The notes under the pieces: model-generated
The model's database searches: none
Seen by the model: the letters and a program-made list of their open reading frames with translations, nothing else
Told to the model about the DNA's origin: nothing
Program-made: the position numbers and the translations under genes
NCBI GenBank assembly: GCA_037447655.1
Contig: JBBHKE010000394.1
Location: 32,576 to 96,575 of the forward strand
Direction: 5' to 3'
DNA length: 64,000 nt
DNA from: Zygnema cylindricum
Taxonomy: Eukaryota; Streptophyta; Zygnematophyceae; Zygnematales; Zygnemataceae
In this document: one piece after another, positions 21,773 through 33,225 of the stretch
Numbering within the stretch: position 1 is the first letter of the stretch
How the letters are laid out: every line of letters starts with the position of its first letter

Positions 21773-21778
21773 AAGAGC

Positions 21779-21790
21779 TAGGGGGGGGGG
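21779..21790 (+). other. Poly-G/polypurine tract of gypsy1
   Basis: TAAAGAGCTA followed by G(10) directly before B1. Gypsy2 (45410-45426) and copy 0 (735-750) have the same GCTAA-GAGCT-G(n) arrangement. A purine run at this site would be the plus-strand primer in a conventional element. Confidence 0.7.
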
Positions 21791-21981
21791 AATAAACCAA
21801 CCTAACCATAACTAGCTAAGTCGTTGAACTTTTTTTTTTTCACCTTGCTTGTTGTTATATTTATTTATTTTTCTCTTTCATGTCTTATTTCATTCACAAT
21901 ATATTTTCATCGTTTGGGTTAAAGTGGAACACAGCTGATGATATTGCATGCATCTTCACGTTATTTGACACATGCATGATA
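21791..21981 (+). repeat. B1 terminal repeat of gypsy1
   Basis: 191 bp, AATAAACCAACCTAACC...CATGCATGATA. Matches B2 (29746-29936) with moderate divergence. It is followed by GA (GC in the relatives) and the start of A2. Confidence 0.8.
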
Positions 21982-22037
21982 GAAGTCATGCCGCATCTCG
22001 TCGGCCAATATAATTGTTTGTATTTAGATGTTAGGAC

Positions 22038-23073
22038 TGTTGAAAATAATAAAATTCTAAAGTATTTTCTAGGTTTAATAGGTTAGTATAAAAGAAAAGA
22101 AAAAGAACGGACAGCCTGCCTCCACCTCTTCTCTCTAGCCCCCATACTTCTTGTAGTCACTGAAGGATAGAGAGGGTAGTTGATCCATGGGTGCCTTAGT
22201 TCAACAGGCAGTTATTTTTAGTAAGCTACTAAAAATATAAATGACGAACCCGGGATTTGATCGTAGTACCTTCGGATCGTCAAGTTAGCCGATAGCGGTC
22301 AGCTTTATCTTATAAGACTAGGCCTAATGCTAAATGCTATAGTATGTGATAGATATATATATCTATAATAAGGAACAAATTCATTTAACTTAAAATGTAT
22401 ACGGCTTGCATAGATACAGTTTTATTAAAGTACGAAGTGCGACAGTTTTTCAAAACGAATACCACACATTTTGTTTTGACAGGGAATCAAATATTGCGCA
22501 AGTATTTATAACGGCTAAGATTGCGTCTCGTTGCAAATCCAACGGCTCGAATCATCGCCGAAATCCCGCATTGGTCGTTTTGTCGTTTTGTGACGTGGCA
22601 TAACCTGGAACCACGTGGAGAGATGACATTCGGTCATAGGAATTCCGACAAATGTACGGACGAGTGAAAAGCAAACACGCGTCTTAATAGCCTTGTCGTA
22701 CATAGGCCGTACAAAAGGTACACCAGCAGTAGTACATTTTTGGTACGGTACAGTAATCTGATTGGTCCGTACTTCAACAGATAGAAGTTATTAGAGGGAA
22801 TCAGGACTTAGAAAATTTTGGTAGGTAGTCACCTCTCTCTTTGAGAGTTTCTACAAATTGTCATTTTTTATTGCCCCATAACTTATCGGCTGGTTAGCCG
22901 TTTTCAGTGATTCTTTTTGCTACAAACTTAAGGGAGTCCAGGCTGCATAGGGGTGGAGTCAAATTGTCATTTTGCCTTGCTGGATAGCAGTGGTTGTGGC
23001 TTGAAGTGGGTTAGTTAAATACTATCTAGAGGCTTTCTGTATTGTGTGGTCCAATGGAGGACACAGAATTGCA
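22038..23073 (+). repeat. copia2 5' LTR
   Basis: 1036 bp, TGTTGAAAATAAT...CAGAATTGCA. The first hairpin near 22927 is eroded (AACTTAAGGGAGTCC), while the 3' LTR copy keeps AGACTC/GAGTCT. The tRNA-like module is near 22245-22320. Confidence 0.9.
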
Positions 23074-23077
23074 CGTT

Positions 23078-24200
23078 ATGGGCCCACCCTCTAGGGTGCC
23101 CACCTTCAATGGATCTGGGTTCATCTATTGGGAAGCCATGATGATGGGAGCTTTGTGCAAAAAACGATACTTGGATATTGTTAGTGCACAAGTGAAATGT
23201 CCGCCTTTAGGAACCCCACCCAAATTTGGAGGAGTAAGGTTTCTTGCATCAATGGCTGCCTTAGCGGAGGAGGCAAATGATGGGGACAGCAGTGTGTCCG
23301 AAAAAGGTAAAGGGAAGGAGACACCCCTCACTCCTATTGCCACAATACCCGAAGCGGCGATCGTGAAGACCGCGGAGAACAATTCTCAAATGTGGGAGGA
23401 TGTATGCTTGGCTGTTAAGAACTTTATTCTCAGGCACCTCACTCAAGCTTTGGCCACTCCAAATCTTCACATTTACAAGGTCGAGGAGTTGTGGGTGAGT
23501 TTGGTGGAGATTTAGAGAGCTGGAACTATTCACGAGCTCCAGTTAGCTAAGTAAAAGCTAGTGAGTTACATACAAAGGAGGAAAGATGTAAGATTACTGT
23601 AATGATCTTTCTTGTTTGTATATGGAGATGGAAAGTGCGAAGTGGAAAGGTACAATGAAAATGAAAGTTAACACCCTCATGATGAAGTTACCAGATTAGT
23701 TCGAGAACATAGTGTATCGAGTACAGGAAATGCCTAATTATTCATAGAAATGGAACACAATGGTCACGATGATACTTGTGTAGGAAAACACAATGGAGAT
23801 TAGGAGATGAGGGAAGAGCATTCAAGCTCTAACAACAAGAGGATACCAATGGGGGAAGGACCTAAAGAAACCTTACAATGGAAAAAGAGATCATTCTGGG
23901 GGACCGAGGCCCCTAAAGGGTCTTTGTCATTTTTGCAAAAAGCCGGGACACTTTATCGCAGATTGTGTCAACCTATCGAAGCTGAGGCTCCAAGGGAACC
24001 GTTAAGGGGGTTTTTTCGGAGGAAGAAAAAGGCACTTGTGGTTACAAAAGTGACAAGAGAAACCAAGGATGAGTCCTCTGAGGAGGATGGGGAGCTTCTT
24101 CTTGACGAGAGCGTAGAGGAGAAGGAGATCCCTCGGAGACATAAGTGTGCCCTTGGAGCAATTCCAGAAGCTCCACAAGAAGGATGGATTATTGTCTGAG
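23078..24200 (+). pseudogene. copia2 gag
   Basis: Starts at the ATG inside the primer-binding site (M-G-P-P-S-R-V-P) and is open to 23515, then broken by several stops. The zinc knuckle region near 23930-23970 is frameshifted (C-K-K-P-G-H type). 23807-24199 is the open acidic C-terminal part ending in G-W-I-I-V, the lead-in to protease. Confidence 0.8.
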
Positions 24201-25460
24201 GTGCATCTATGCATATGTGTCGTGATAAAAAACTCTTCACTAAGCTAAAAAAGATCCCTATTGTAGAAATAAAGTATGCGGATGGGAGATTGGTTACTAC
24301 AAATCTAGTGGGATCAAAAGATCTAAAAGTCTTAGTGGAGGGTAAGATTTCTATACTTACATTCTCAGATGTACTCTACATTTCTCAAGTGAGTAAAAAT
24401 CTTGTCTCTACGTCTGTGCTATATGAGAAGAAGTTTGATACCTTCACTAGAAAGGGAGTCTTTACAGCTAAGTATGAGGATGAAGTTTACCTCATTGCAG
24501 ATAAGGGTAGCCAAAAAATGTTTAGGCTTAACCTGAGTAATGAAAAGAAAAATGCTTATTATATTGGTGTTCCTAAGTTGTTGATTTGGCATAAGCGGTT
24601 CGGGCATGTGCATTTTGATAGGTTGAGGGAAATGAAAAAGCTTGGGGTATAAGAAGGCATTCAGTTTGGGGATAATGAAATGATGGATGATTGTAGTGGT
24701 TGTGCTCAAGGTAAGGCTCACAGACTTCCCTTTCCCAAAGCCGCCACATATAGAGGAGAGAAAGTGTTAGACTTGATCCACACAGATATTTAGGGACCAG
24801 CAAAAGTACCTTTGGTTGGAGGAAAGAGGTTTATGATGAAAATTACCGATGACTTGTCTAGATACTCGAGAGTCTACTCTCTGAAAAACAAATTCTGAAG
24901 CATCAACTTACTTCAAAGAATAGAAAGCCTGGAGTGAGAAGTTCAATGAAAACCCCATTAAAAGGATAAGGATTGATAACGGGGGGGGAATATACCTCTA
25001 ACTAGTTTGAGGAATATCTGAGAGATAAGGGAGTATTACACCAGAAAACTATACCATATAACCCGGAACAAAATGGGATAGTTGAGAGGTTGAATCAAAC
25101 ACTAAGAGATAATGCATGCAGTATGTTGGCAGACAAGAAAATATGAAAGAGAATTTGGGCAGAAGCAATGAATTGTGCTAACTACATTAAGAATAGAGTC
25201 CTTACCTCAGCTATAAAGAGAGTGACACCTTATGAGAGATAGGTCGGAAGGAAACCAGATATCTCACACCTTAAATTATTCGGTAGCCAAGTTTACAGTC
25301 TTAACACGGATAGGAAAAACTGGAAACTAGATGCTAAGGGAAAACCTGGATACTTTGTGGGATATGAATAGGATGTTAAGGGATATAGAGTCTATGACTT
25401 AGAAAAGAAAGATATAATTCTGGTCAAACACTTAATTGTCAGGGATGAAAGGAAGTCATT
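24200..25460 (+). pseudogene. copia2 protease and integrase
   Basis: 24209-24652 holds the protease C-half (S-K-N-L-V-S-T-S-V-L) and the start of the integrase zinc motif (W-H-K-R-F-G-H). Stops at 24650, 24793, 24896 and 25012 and a G-run indel near 24980 interrupt the catalytic core, in which D-N-G-G and P-E-Q-N-G-I remain readable. Non-functional. Confidence 0.8.
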
Positions 25461-25467
25461 TGACCCC

Positions 25468-27400
25468 TTGAAATATACAAAGAAGATAAGAATCAGATTT
25501 GAGTTCGATAGTGAGGAAAACTCGGTCGTTCCCGAAAGGGACATGAGTGAAACTGTGATTGCATATTCAGGGGAGATCCAAGATACAAGAGACTCACCGG
25601 AATCCTCACATACTCTTACAGACTTCGAGGAGATACAAGAAGCAAGACAAGAACCGGCTTCCATGGATAGGGGAGCCGATGAGACAGTGAGAAGAAATCC
25701 AAGACTTCCATCCATTCCAGCTTCAGAGTTTGAGGGAGGAAGGAGGAGCAGCAAAAAGATACAGGAAAAACAAGCTGCCCATAAGGTAACTAAGCTATCT
25801 CACCCAGATGAGCCTCAGTCTTACTTAGAGGCAGTGAATAGTCTAGAGAAAGAAAGATGGATTAGAGCCATAAATGATGAGATGGCTTCTATCATAGAAG
25901 CAAATACTTGGGAATTAGCGGATTGTCCTCCAGACAGAAAACCTATTGGGTGTAAATGGGTATTTAAACTAAAACTGAACCCAGATAATACCATTGAGAG
26001 ATATAAGGCTCGATTGGTAGCAAAGGGGTTCACTCAAAAAGAAGGGATTGACTATGAGGAGACCTTTGCTCTAGTTGTTCGGTTCCCCTCAGTAAGGATT
26101 CTCCTCAGTCTGGCCGCAGCGGAAGACATGGAAATCCACCAAATGGACATTAAGACAACTTTTCTTAATGGTGAGTTAGAGGAAGAAATTTTCATGAGGC
26201 AACCCGAAAGGTTCGTGGAAGAAGGAGAAAAGAGCAAAGTTTGCCGGCTCATAAAATCCTTATATGGACTAAAACAAGCTCATTGACAGTGGAATAGAAA
26301 ACTAGATGAGTTTCTCACCGATCTTGGATATATCTGGATGAGCTCTCACCATTCTATCTATATATTTAAAGATGAGAATGGTGTCATTTTTATTGCAATT
26401 TATGTGGATAATCTGCTTGTGTTGCCTAAGTCTTTGGAGAAGAGGCTGAAAAAAGATCTTAGGGGCAGATTTGATATGAAGGATTTAGGGGAGGCAAAAT
26501 ATATTTTGGGGATCCAAATGGAGAGAGATAGGGGGTAGAAGATTATCAGACTTACTTAGAAATAAGCAATAGGTAATATGCTTGAGAAATTCCAGATGGA
26601 AAATGCTAATAGTTGTACCACTCCCATGGACTTGAATAAAGTAAGTGATGGGAGTGTAGAAGGAGGAGTGATGATCTTAGACAATTAGATGAGTTCAGAG
26701 GAGAGAGAGTTTATGAAATCTATCCCTTATAGACAGCTCGTTGGAAGTTTGATCTATTTTATGAATTATACCAAGCCGGATATAGCGGCAACAGTTGTAG
26801 TACTTATTAGGAGTTTTAATGAACCTAGAAAGAGAGATTAGGAGGCAGCCAAGACAGTCATGAGATATCTAGTTGGAACCAGAGATTTATGGTTGCATTT
26901 GGGAGGGGATTACACTAATATCACCAGTTGGAGTGATGCCAATTATGGGGATGCACCTATGAGAAGATGCACTTTTGGATATGTTTTGTATGTGGGGGAA
27001 GGTGCTTGCTGTTGGAGCAGTAAGCAACGAAAGGTGGTTGCTCAATCTACTATGGAGGCTGAGTATATGGCGTCTTGTTGTGCTGAAAAAGAACTAATGT
27101 GGGTGAAGTCATTGTTGCAAGAACTGGGATATATGGAGGAGGGAGTGCATGAAATCTTTTGCGATAATCAAGCTGCAATCGCAATTGCAGCCAATCCTAA
27201 ACACCATTTTAAAGCAAAACATATGAACATAAGATTAAGCTTTGTAAGAGAAAAAGTTGAAAATAAAATTTTAAATCTTTAGTATATACCTGATGAAGAA
27301 ATGGTGGCTGACATGATGACCAAACCTCTGCCCTCTCCTAAATTAAAATATTGTCAGGAAAAATGCGGGTTTAAAAAAAAATTAGACTAATATAATAAGA
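25468..27400 (+). pseudogene. copia2 linker, RT and RNase H
   Basis: 25468-26286 covers the acidic linker and RT N-half with [13 protein letters not shown] and the Q-M-D-I-K-T-T-F-L block. The RT active site reads Y-V-D-N (26401-26412), so one catalytic Asp is lost. 26860-27282 is RNase H with W-S-D-A-N-Y-G-D, S-T-M-E-A-E-Y-M and F-C-D-N-Q-A-A-I-A. Multiple TAG/TAA codons lie between. Confidence 0.85.
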
Positions 27401-27404
27401 GGAG

Positions 27405-28441
27405 TGTTGAAAATAATTGATTTCTATAGTATTTTCTAGGTTTCCTAGGTAAATATAAAAGAAAAGAAAAAGAACGGATAGCCTGCCTTCACCTCCTCTC
27501 TCTAGCCCCCATACTTGTTGTAGTCACTAAAGGATAGAGAAGGTGGTTGATCCATGAGTGCCTTAGTTCAACATGGAGTTATTTTTAGTAGGCTACTAAA
27601 AATATAACTGACGGACCAGGGATTTCATCCCGGTACCTTTGCATCGTCAAGTTAGCTGATTGCGGTCAGCTTTATCCCATAAGACTACGACCAATGCTAA
27701 ATATTATAAAATGTGATAGATATACATATCTATAAATAGCATAAAATTCATTTAACTAAAACTGTATACGGCTTGCATAGACACAGTTTTATCAAAGTAC
27801 GAAGTGCGACACTTTTTCAAAACGAATACCACACATTTTGTTTTGACAGCGAATCAAATATCGCGCAAGTATTTATAACGGCTAAGATTGCGTCTCGTTG
27901 CAAATCCAACGGCTCATATCATCGCCGAAATCTCGGAGTGGTCGCTTTGGTGTTTTGTGACGTGGCATGACCTAGAGCCACGTGGAGAGATGACATTCGG
28001 TTATAGGAATTCCGACGAATGTACGGACGAGTGAAAAGCAGACACGCGTCCGCTTAATAGCCTTGTCGTACATAAGCCGTACAAAAGGTACACCGGCAGT
28101 AGTTCTTTTTTGGTACGGTACGCCATGTGATTGGTCCGTACTTTAGTATATAGAAGTTATTAGAGGGAATCAAGACTTAGAAAATTTTGGTAGGTAGTCA
28201 CCTCTCTCCTTGAGAGTTTGTACAAATTGGCATTTTTTATTGCCCCATAACTTATCGGCTGGTTGGCCGTTTTCAGTGATTCTTTTTGCTACAGACTCAA
28301 GGGAGTCTAAGCTGCATAGGGTGGCAGTCAACGTGTCATTTTGCCTTCGTGGACAATAGTGGTTGTGGCTTGAAGTGTGTTAGTTAAATTCTATTTAGAG
28401 GCTTTCATATTCTGTGGTCCAATGGAGGACACAATATTGCA
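27405..28441 (+). repeat. copia2 3' LTR
   Basis: 1037 bp, starts TGTTGAAAATAATTG and ends CACAATATTGCA. Similar to the 5' LTR with scattered substitutions. Hairpin one is intact near 28294-28309. Confidence 0.9.
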
Positions 28442-29745
28442 AAGACCGGCAACCGCCACACTAATTTATATTTGGGTGTTATCTGGGTTTCGTAGGACTG
28501 TACATACCCACATTACGCGTTCGCGTCAACCGTACATTTTTCAGATCGTCGTACGTGTTGATTGTACGTATTCGTTTTTGATCGTAATATGCGCCGATGA
28601 GAAGTTTACCGTACAGCTTAGAATTCCCGGATTTTCTGCCGATGGCAACTTCGACCATACGACATACATTCTCCCGGGATTTCCATTGATGGTGAATTCG
28701 ATTTTTCACGTCGACTGTACGACTTATTTTGTCTAGAATTTGTGCGATTGTAAAGTGGACCGTACCTGCGTTCCTATAGTACAACCTTTTATTCCCTTGA
28801 ATGTCGGTTGACAGCAAAATGTTAATCATTTTGCCTAAAGTATGATTTCGACAGTCGATGCGGAGTATGCGATTTTCGTAACAACACATTTGGATTGTCG
28901 ACGCAATTGACAGACAAATCGGCTGTAGGTCTGACAAAGCGACGTGATTCGACCATTTTAAGTCGTGAACCATTTGGAGGTTCATGCATTCACATGTAGA
29001 TAGAAAGGGTTTTAATCCGTAGATTATAGATTCTGTAACGTAGGGCATAGGAATTTGGCCTCCTATTGGCTGAATCCAAACTAGACGCAAATATTTACAT
29101 AGCACGCTGTACTCTGATTGGCTTGTTTTCACTAGGCGTAGTTTTTGTTACTTAGTTCATATTAGATCATTTCCTGAACACAATATTCAAGTGCAAGAAT
29201 TATTTATTTTCAGTATTGAGGATTTTCTGCAGCCATTTTTTTATTTGTAAAATTGTCTGGACAGCTAGAGGTGATTTTCTGCCTTTGCGTGAAGCGTCTA
29301 GTTTTCCATATTATTATCAATATCTTGTAAAGCCTAACATATTAATCTATACGGCTTTGGCCAAGACCTACACAGTTTCCTTTCACTTCTCTCGTCCTTT
29401 TAAGTGCATTTCGACCGCGTTCTTTCGACACAAACTTCTTTTCTCGGCTGTGGCTGAACTATAATTAGTGTGGAAGTTGCATGTTGGGATTATTGATTTT
29501 TTGTTTTTATTTCTTGTGATTTTGTATTTATTCCTATTTGGCTTATGCGCATATTTTGAGTTTGGCTATCTCAAACTTCATAAGTGTTGGACATATTGTC
29601 ATTTTCAGTTTGTGTTTGTCTTTCTCGGTTGTTTATTCTTTGATTTGTTTTATTTACGTATAAATTCAGATTATCTTTTATAAGATAACTCCTGCAAGGA
29701 ATATAAATAGACCGTGGGGCCTAGTGGTCATCTATCGGCTTAGTA

Positions 29746-29936
29746 AATTAATCGACCTAACCATAACTAGCTAAGTCGTTGACCTTTTTTTTTTCATCTT
29801 GCCTGTTGTTATATTTATTCATTTTTCTCTTTCATGTCTTATTTCATTCACAATATATTTTTCATCGTTTGCGTTTAAGTTGAGCACAGCTGATGATATT
29901 GCATACATCTTCACGTTGTTTGACACATGCACGACA
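29746..29936 (+). repeat. B2 terminal repeat and 3' end of gypsy1
   Basis: 191 bp, AATTAATCGACCTAACC...CACATGCACGACA. Ends in the terminal CA; copia0 sequence resumes at 29937. Confidence 0.8.
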
Positions 29937-31788
29937 TAAGGGTATAGTCCACCAATTCCCAGATATCGGCTGCCTTAATTGAAGCCATCTTCTCATTAAT
30001 GGCTATTTTCCACCGGTTCCTTTGTGGACAATTCATCGCCTCACCATAAGTCTTGGGGTTCATTGGGATGAGACAATTTGGTTACCTTGTTGTTAACTTG
30101 TTTCTCTTGCGGTCTTTTGCTGCTTCTCCTTCCACTCTCAAACTTTGATGCCTGAATGGATGGCTTTTGTGGATTCTTTCGAACAATTTTGAATTCTCCC
30201 CTATCCCTCAATTCCACGTCTATTTCCACCACGTCTTCCGCTTCGGTTAGAGTTGGCACTAGGGGTTCCACGGCTGAATCCTCTTTGGTATGATTTGAAC
30301 CTGCAAGATCATCATCTTCTCAAAATCTTGGATAGTTAAGAAGCTCAAAGTCATCAAAATTTTCTCTCTCAAATCTGATTTTGAATGTCTTTGTATGCTT
30401 AAAGGGATCTATAGATTTCTCTTCATCCATAACCACTAGATGTTTCACTAAGATTATATCTTCTCTTCTAAGATCATAAACTCTATATTGTTTTACATCT
30501 TCATCATATCCTAGCAAATATCCTGGTTTTCTTTTCGGATTCAACTTCCAATTTGACCGATTTGTGTCTAGATTGAACACTTGACTGCCGAAAACCTTTA
30601 AGTGTGAAATATGTGGTTTTCGGCCGGTCCATCTCTCATAAGGAGTTTAGCTTTTTATTGCTTATGTAAGAACTTTATTATTGAGATAATTAGCAGAGTT
30701 CATTGCTTCTGCCCAAAATCTCTTTCTTACTTTCTTATTCGACAACATACTCCTAGTACTATCATTTAGTGTTCTATTTAACCTCTCGGCTACATCATTC
30801 TGCTCAAGATTTTTAGGGACTGTCTTTTGATGTTGCACTCCATCTTCTCTAAAAAAATCCGCAAACTGATTGGATGTATATTCTCCCCCATTATCACTCC
30901 TTACTCTAATAATCGAGGTTTCATGAAGTTTCTCACTCCTTGCTTTATATTCCTTAAAAACATGTGGAATACCCGGTGAAGGCAATTTGGCCGGTCCCCA
31001 AAATCCCCCAGATGTAGGCACTTTGGCAGGTCCCCAAATATCAGTGTGTAACAAGTCTAAAACATTTTCTCCTTTATACGTGGCTTCCTTTGGGAAGGGT
31101 AACCTGTGTGCCTTACCTTGAGCACAACCACTACAGTCACTTCGGTTTTCATTTTCTCCAAACTGAATTCCTTCCACTATTCCCATCTTTTTCATTTTTT
31201 TTCAACTTATCTAAATGCACATGTCCAATCCCCTCATGCCACAACATAATATCATGAACACTAACATAATAAAGTTTCTTCTTTTCATTGCTTAAAATCA
31301 GCCTAAACATCCATTGGCTACCTTTTTTAGCAGTGAAATATACTTCCTCCTCAAAGCAAGCAGTAAAGGTTCCTTTGTTTGTGCTAGTCTCAAAGCCCTT
31401 ATCATCTAACACAGACATTGAGATGAGGTTTTTGTTTAACTCTGGAATAAACAACACATCACTCTCCTCATTCCTCGGAACAGGTGACATGAAAGCCGAT
31501 CCGGTTGTTATAAGTGTTGCGATCGGTGTGATTGTCTTTTTTTCTTTCCTTTTGTCTAACACAATACTCTCCCCATCCTCACTCTCCTCCGGTGGAGCTG
31601 GATTTGTCCTTTTGGTAAACTTGGTCCTTGCGAACCCTGAAAGAATACCCAAGCTGGATGGACGCCTCACTCGTCCACTCACTATCCCCCATAACCTTTT
31701 CTCACATAGAGCTCTTATCATCATACTTTCTCTGTATATGAAGCTTGTTCTATTAAAGATGGGCACCCTAAAGGGTAGGCCCATAACC
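29937..31788 (-). pseudogene. copia0 gag, integrase and linker with internal deletions
   Basis: On the minus strand, 31832-31149 begins as gag (M-G-L-P-F-R-V-P, ATG in the primer-binding site). After S-P-V-P-R-N-E-E it jumps in frame to D-V-L-F-I-P-E-L-N-K-N-L, the C-half of protease. The gag zinc knuckle and the protease active site are therefore deleted. Integrase follows (31195-30662): zinc motif, H-T-D-I-W-G-P, then a deletion with a short G-P-A-K duplication, then R-S-D-N-G-G-E-Y and D-V-A-E-R. The linker (30580-30041) leads to RT, which is interrupted by gypsy1. Confidence 0.8.
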
Positions 31789-32820
31789 TGCAACGCTAAC
31801 ACCTCCATTATTCCACAAAGTAGGCAGCACACACGAAGACCCTTGTTTTAGCAAGAATAACTGCCACCCTCGCAGACAAAAACTCTGACCACCTTCACCC
31901 TTGTGAAAATATAACTCCTTTGAGTTGATAGCAAAAAGAATCTCTGAATTTGCTCCCTTGAGCAGTAAGTTATAAAGGGTCAAATTTGACCTTTTTTACA
32001 GAAGATCTTTGGGAGAGAGGGGGCTACCTTCCAAATTTCTAAGTCTTACATCCCTCTCTAAACCCTCTACTACTAGAGTACGACACCAAATTACTAGATT
32101 GTGTTGTATGGAAAAGTACAGGTGTCGAAGTACTTTCTGTACGACCATCGTACAACATGGCTGAAATGTTGACGCTTCCCATATCTGGATTAGTTCCCAT
32201 ATTCTCCGAAGATGCTGCAAGCCAATGATGTCGTGCCACGTAAAGCTTCATGTGGCGCTGACCAAAAAAAGCCAAATCGCCTATTCCGCGATCTCGCCAC
32301 TTATTGTGGCCGTTCGATCAAAACTAGCTTTAGATTTTTGCCGTCGAAAATCAATGCGCGGTATTTGTTTCGCTATCGAAACAAATGCGATGTACTCATT
32401 TCGGGAAGTACCGTACACCGTACGTATATTTTAATTATGTATATGTTACATGTTTGTTCGCGCCGTTAAATGAATTTATGTAATCGTACATCTTTAAATA
32501 CCTATCAAACCCTATATATATTAACACCAATCCTAGACTATAGGAAAAAGCTACCGCCTATTGTTGGTTTAAGGGACGTAAGGTACCAAGATGAAATCCC
32601 GGGCCCGTCAAGTATATTTTGGTAAATCTACCAAAATCTACCGCCTGTCTCTCTATCTATAGATAGCATAAGCAGCCATGGCTTTAGCTCCCTATCTAAC
32701 CTTCAGTGATTGCGACAAGTGTGGGAATTGAAGAGAGGTGTAAGAGACCGACTGCCTTGGCTTCTTTTGTGCATTTCATTTTAGACCTAGAAAATAATAA
32801 ATGAACCATTAATTTATACA
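31789..32820 (-). repeat. copia0 5' LTR
   Basis: 1032 bp on the minus strand, from TGTATAAATTAATGG (32820) to ...AGCGTTGCA (31789). The primer-binding site beside it reads GGTTATGGGCCTACC. Hairpins near 31895-31925 have changed bases but still pair (AACTC/GAGTT; TTCAC/GTGAA). Confidence 0.85.
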
Positions 32821-33225
32821 AGGCTTTGCTGTTTGAAATGCATACCTCAATCTTTTTATATCCGAAGTAAATCTGGAAAGTATGGAACTGGCAAAAATAG
32901 GAGCAAACATACAAACTATTTTGTCCAGTTCCGCTTCCCAAGGACTTCGAACATGATGGTTCTTAGCGAACAATTGTTATTTATCGTCCTTTATTTTTTT
33001 GTCGTTTTTATTCTTGCTTGTCAATTCTTTTTTGTAGAAATGATTATTCATCAAATAATTTACCTGAGCAAAATAAACCCAAAATGAATGTACGGAAAGA
33101 GCAATAGACACAATTAATACCATGTTCGGTCTTAACCTTCAAAACTTTAGTTTCAACCACAATTTGTGGATTAAACATAGACATATTATCATGCATTTAT
33201 TTGAATAGCAAGAAAAGATTAAACA
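32821..33225. other. No recognisable feature
   Basis: AT-rich DNA flanking copia0. Short ORFs here have no recognisable similarity. It may be flank of the O-fucosyltransferase pseudogene. Confidence 0.4.

Larger units (their letters stand above)
22038..28441 (+). mobile_element. copia2: full-length Ty1/copia element in gypsy1 A2
   Basis: LTRs 22038-23073 and 27405-28441, flanked by AGGAC (22033-22037) and AAGAC (28442-28446). The primer-binding site at 23074 reads CGTTATGGGCCCACC, one base off the half-tRNA match. The polypurine tract AATAAGAGGAG precedes the 3' LTR. It has more stops than copia1 and a mutated RT active site. Confidence 0.95.
21984..29745 (+). repeat. A2 terminal repeat of gypsy1 (split by copia2)
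   Basis: 21984-22037 and 28447-29745, together about 1350 bp, homologous to A1. Its end CGGCTTAGTA is followed by B2, whereas the same sequence in A1 is followed by the element leader. Confidence 0.75.
3989..29936 (+). mobile_element. gypsy1: full-length gypsy-like element with DNMT and PHD finger
   Basis: Starts TGTCATGCCGC and ends CACGACA, flanked by CAAG (3985-3988) and TAAG (29937-29940), a 4-bp target duplication with one change. Without its insertions (4404-5508, copia1, solo LTR, copia2) it is about 11 kb. Order: A1 repeat, leader, gag, aspartic protease, DNMT3-like methyltransferase, RT, RNase H, integrase, PHD finger, poly-G tract, B1, A2, B2. The 5' end has only A, while the 3' end has B-A-B. 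The pol order (protease, RT, RNase H, integrase) is that of Ty3/gypsy. It is old: many stops and four later insertions. Confidence 0.85.
2281..32820 (-). mobile_element. copia0: Ty1/copia element, split by gypsy1
   Basis: A reverse-strand copia element in two parts, 2281-3988 and 29937-32820. Its RT sequence stops at 3988 and resumes at 29937 in the same orientation, flanking gypsy1 with CAAG/TAAG. Order on the minus strand is 5' LTR (31789-32820), primer-binding site, short gag, integrase, RT/RNase H and a 3' LTR remnant (2281-2452). The gag-to-protease region has a large internal deletion and RT has a mutated active site, so the element is dead. It is the oldest layer of the left half, because gypsy1 lies inside it. 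Confidence 0.8.

Noticed and set aside
3989-29936. Classification of gypsy1 as a DIRS/Ngaro tyrosine-recombinase element because of its repeats
   Set aside because: Its pol has an aspartic protease and a DDE integrase with zinc motif, and its insertion has a short duplication; no tyrosine recombinase motif was seen.
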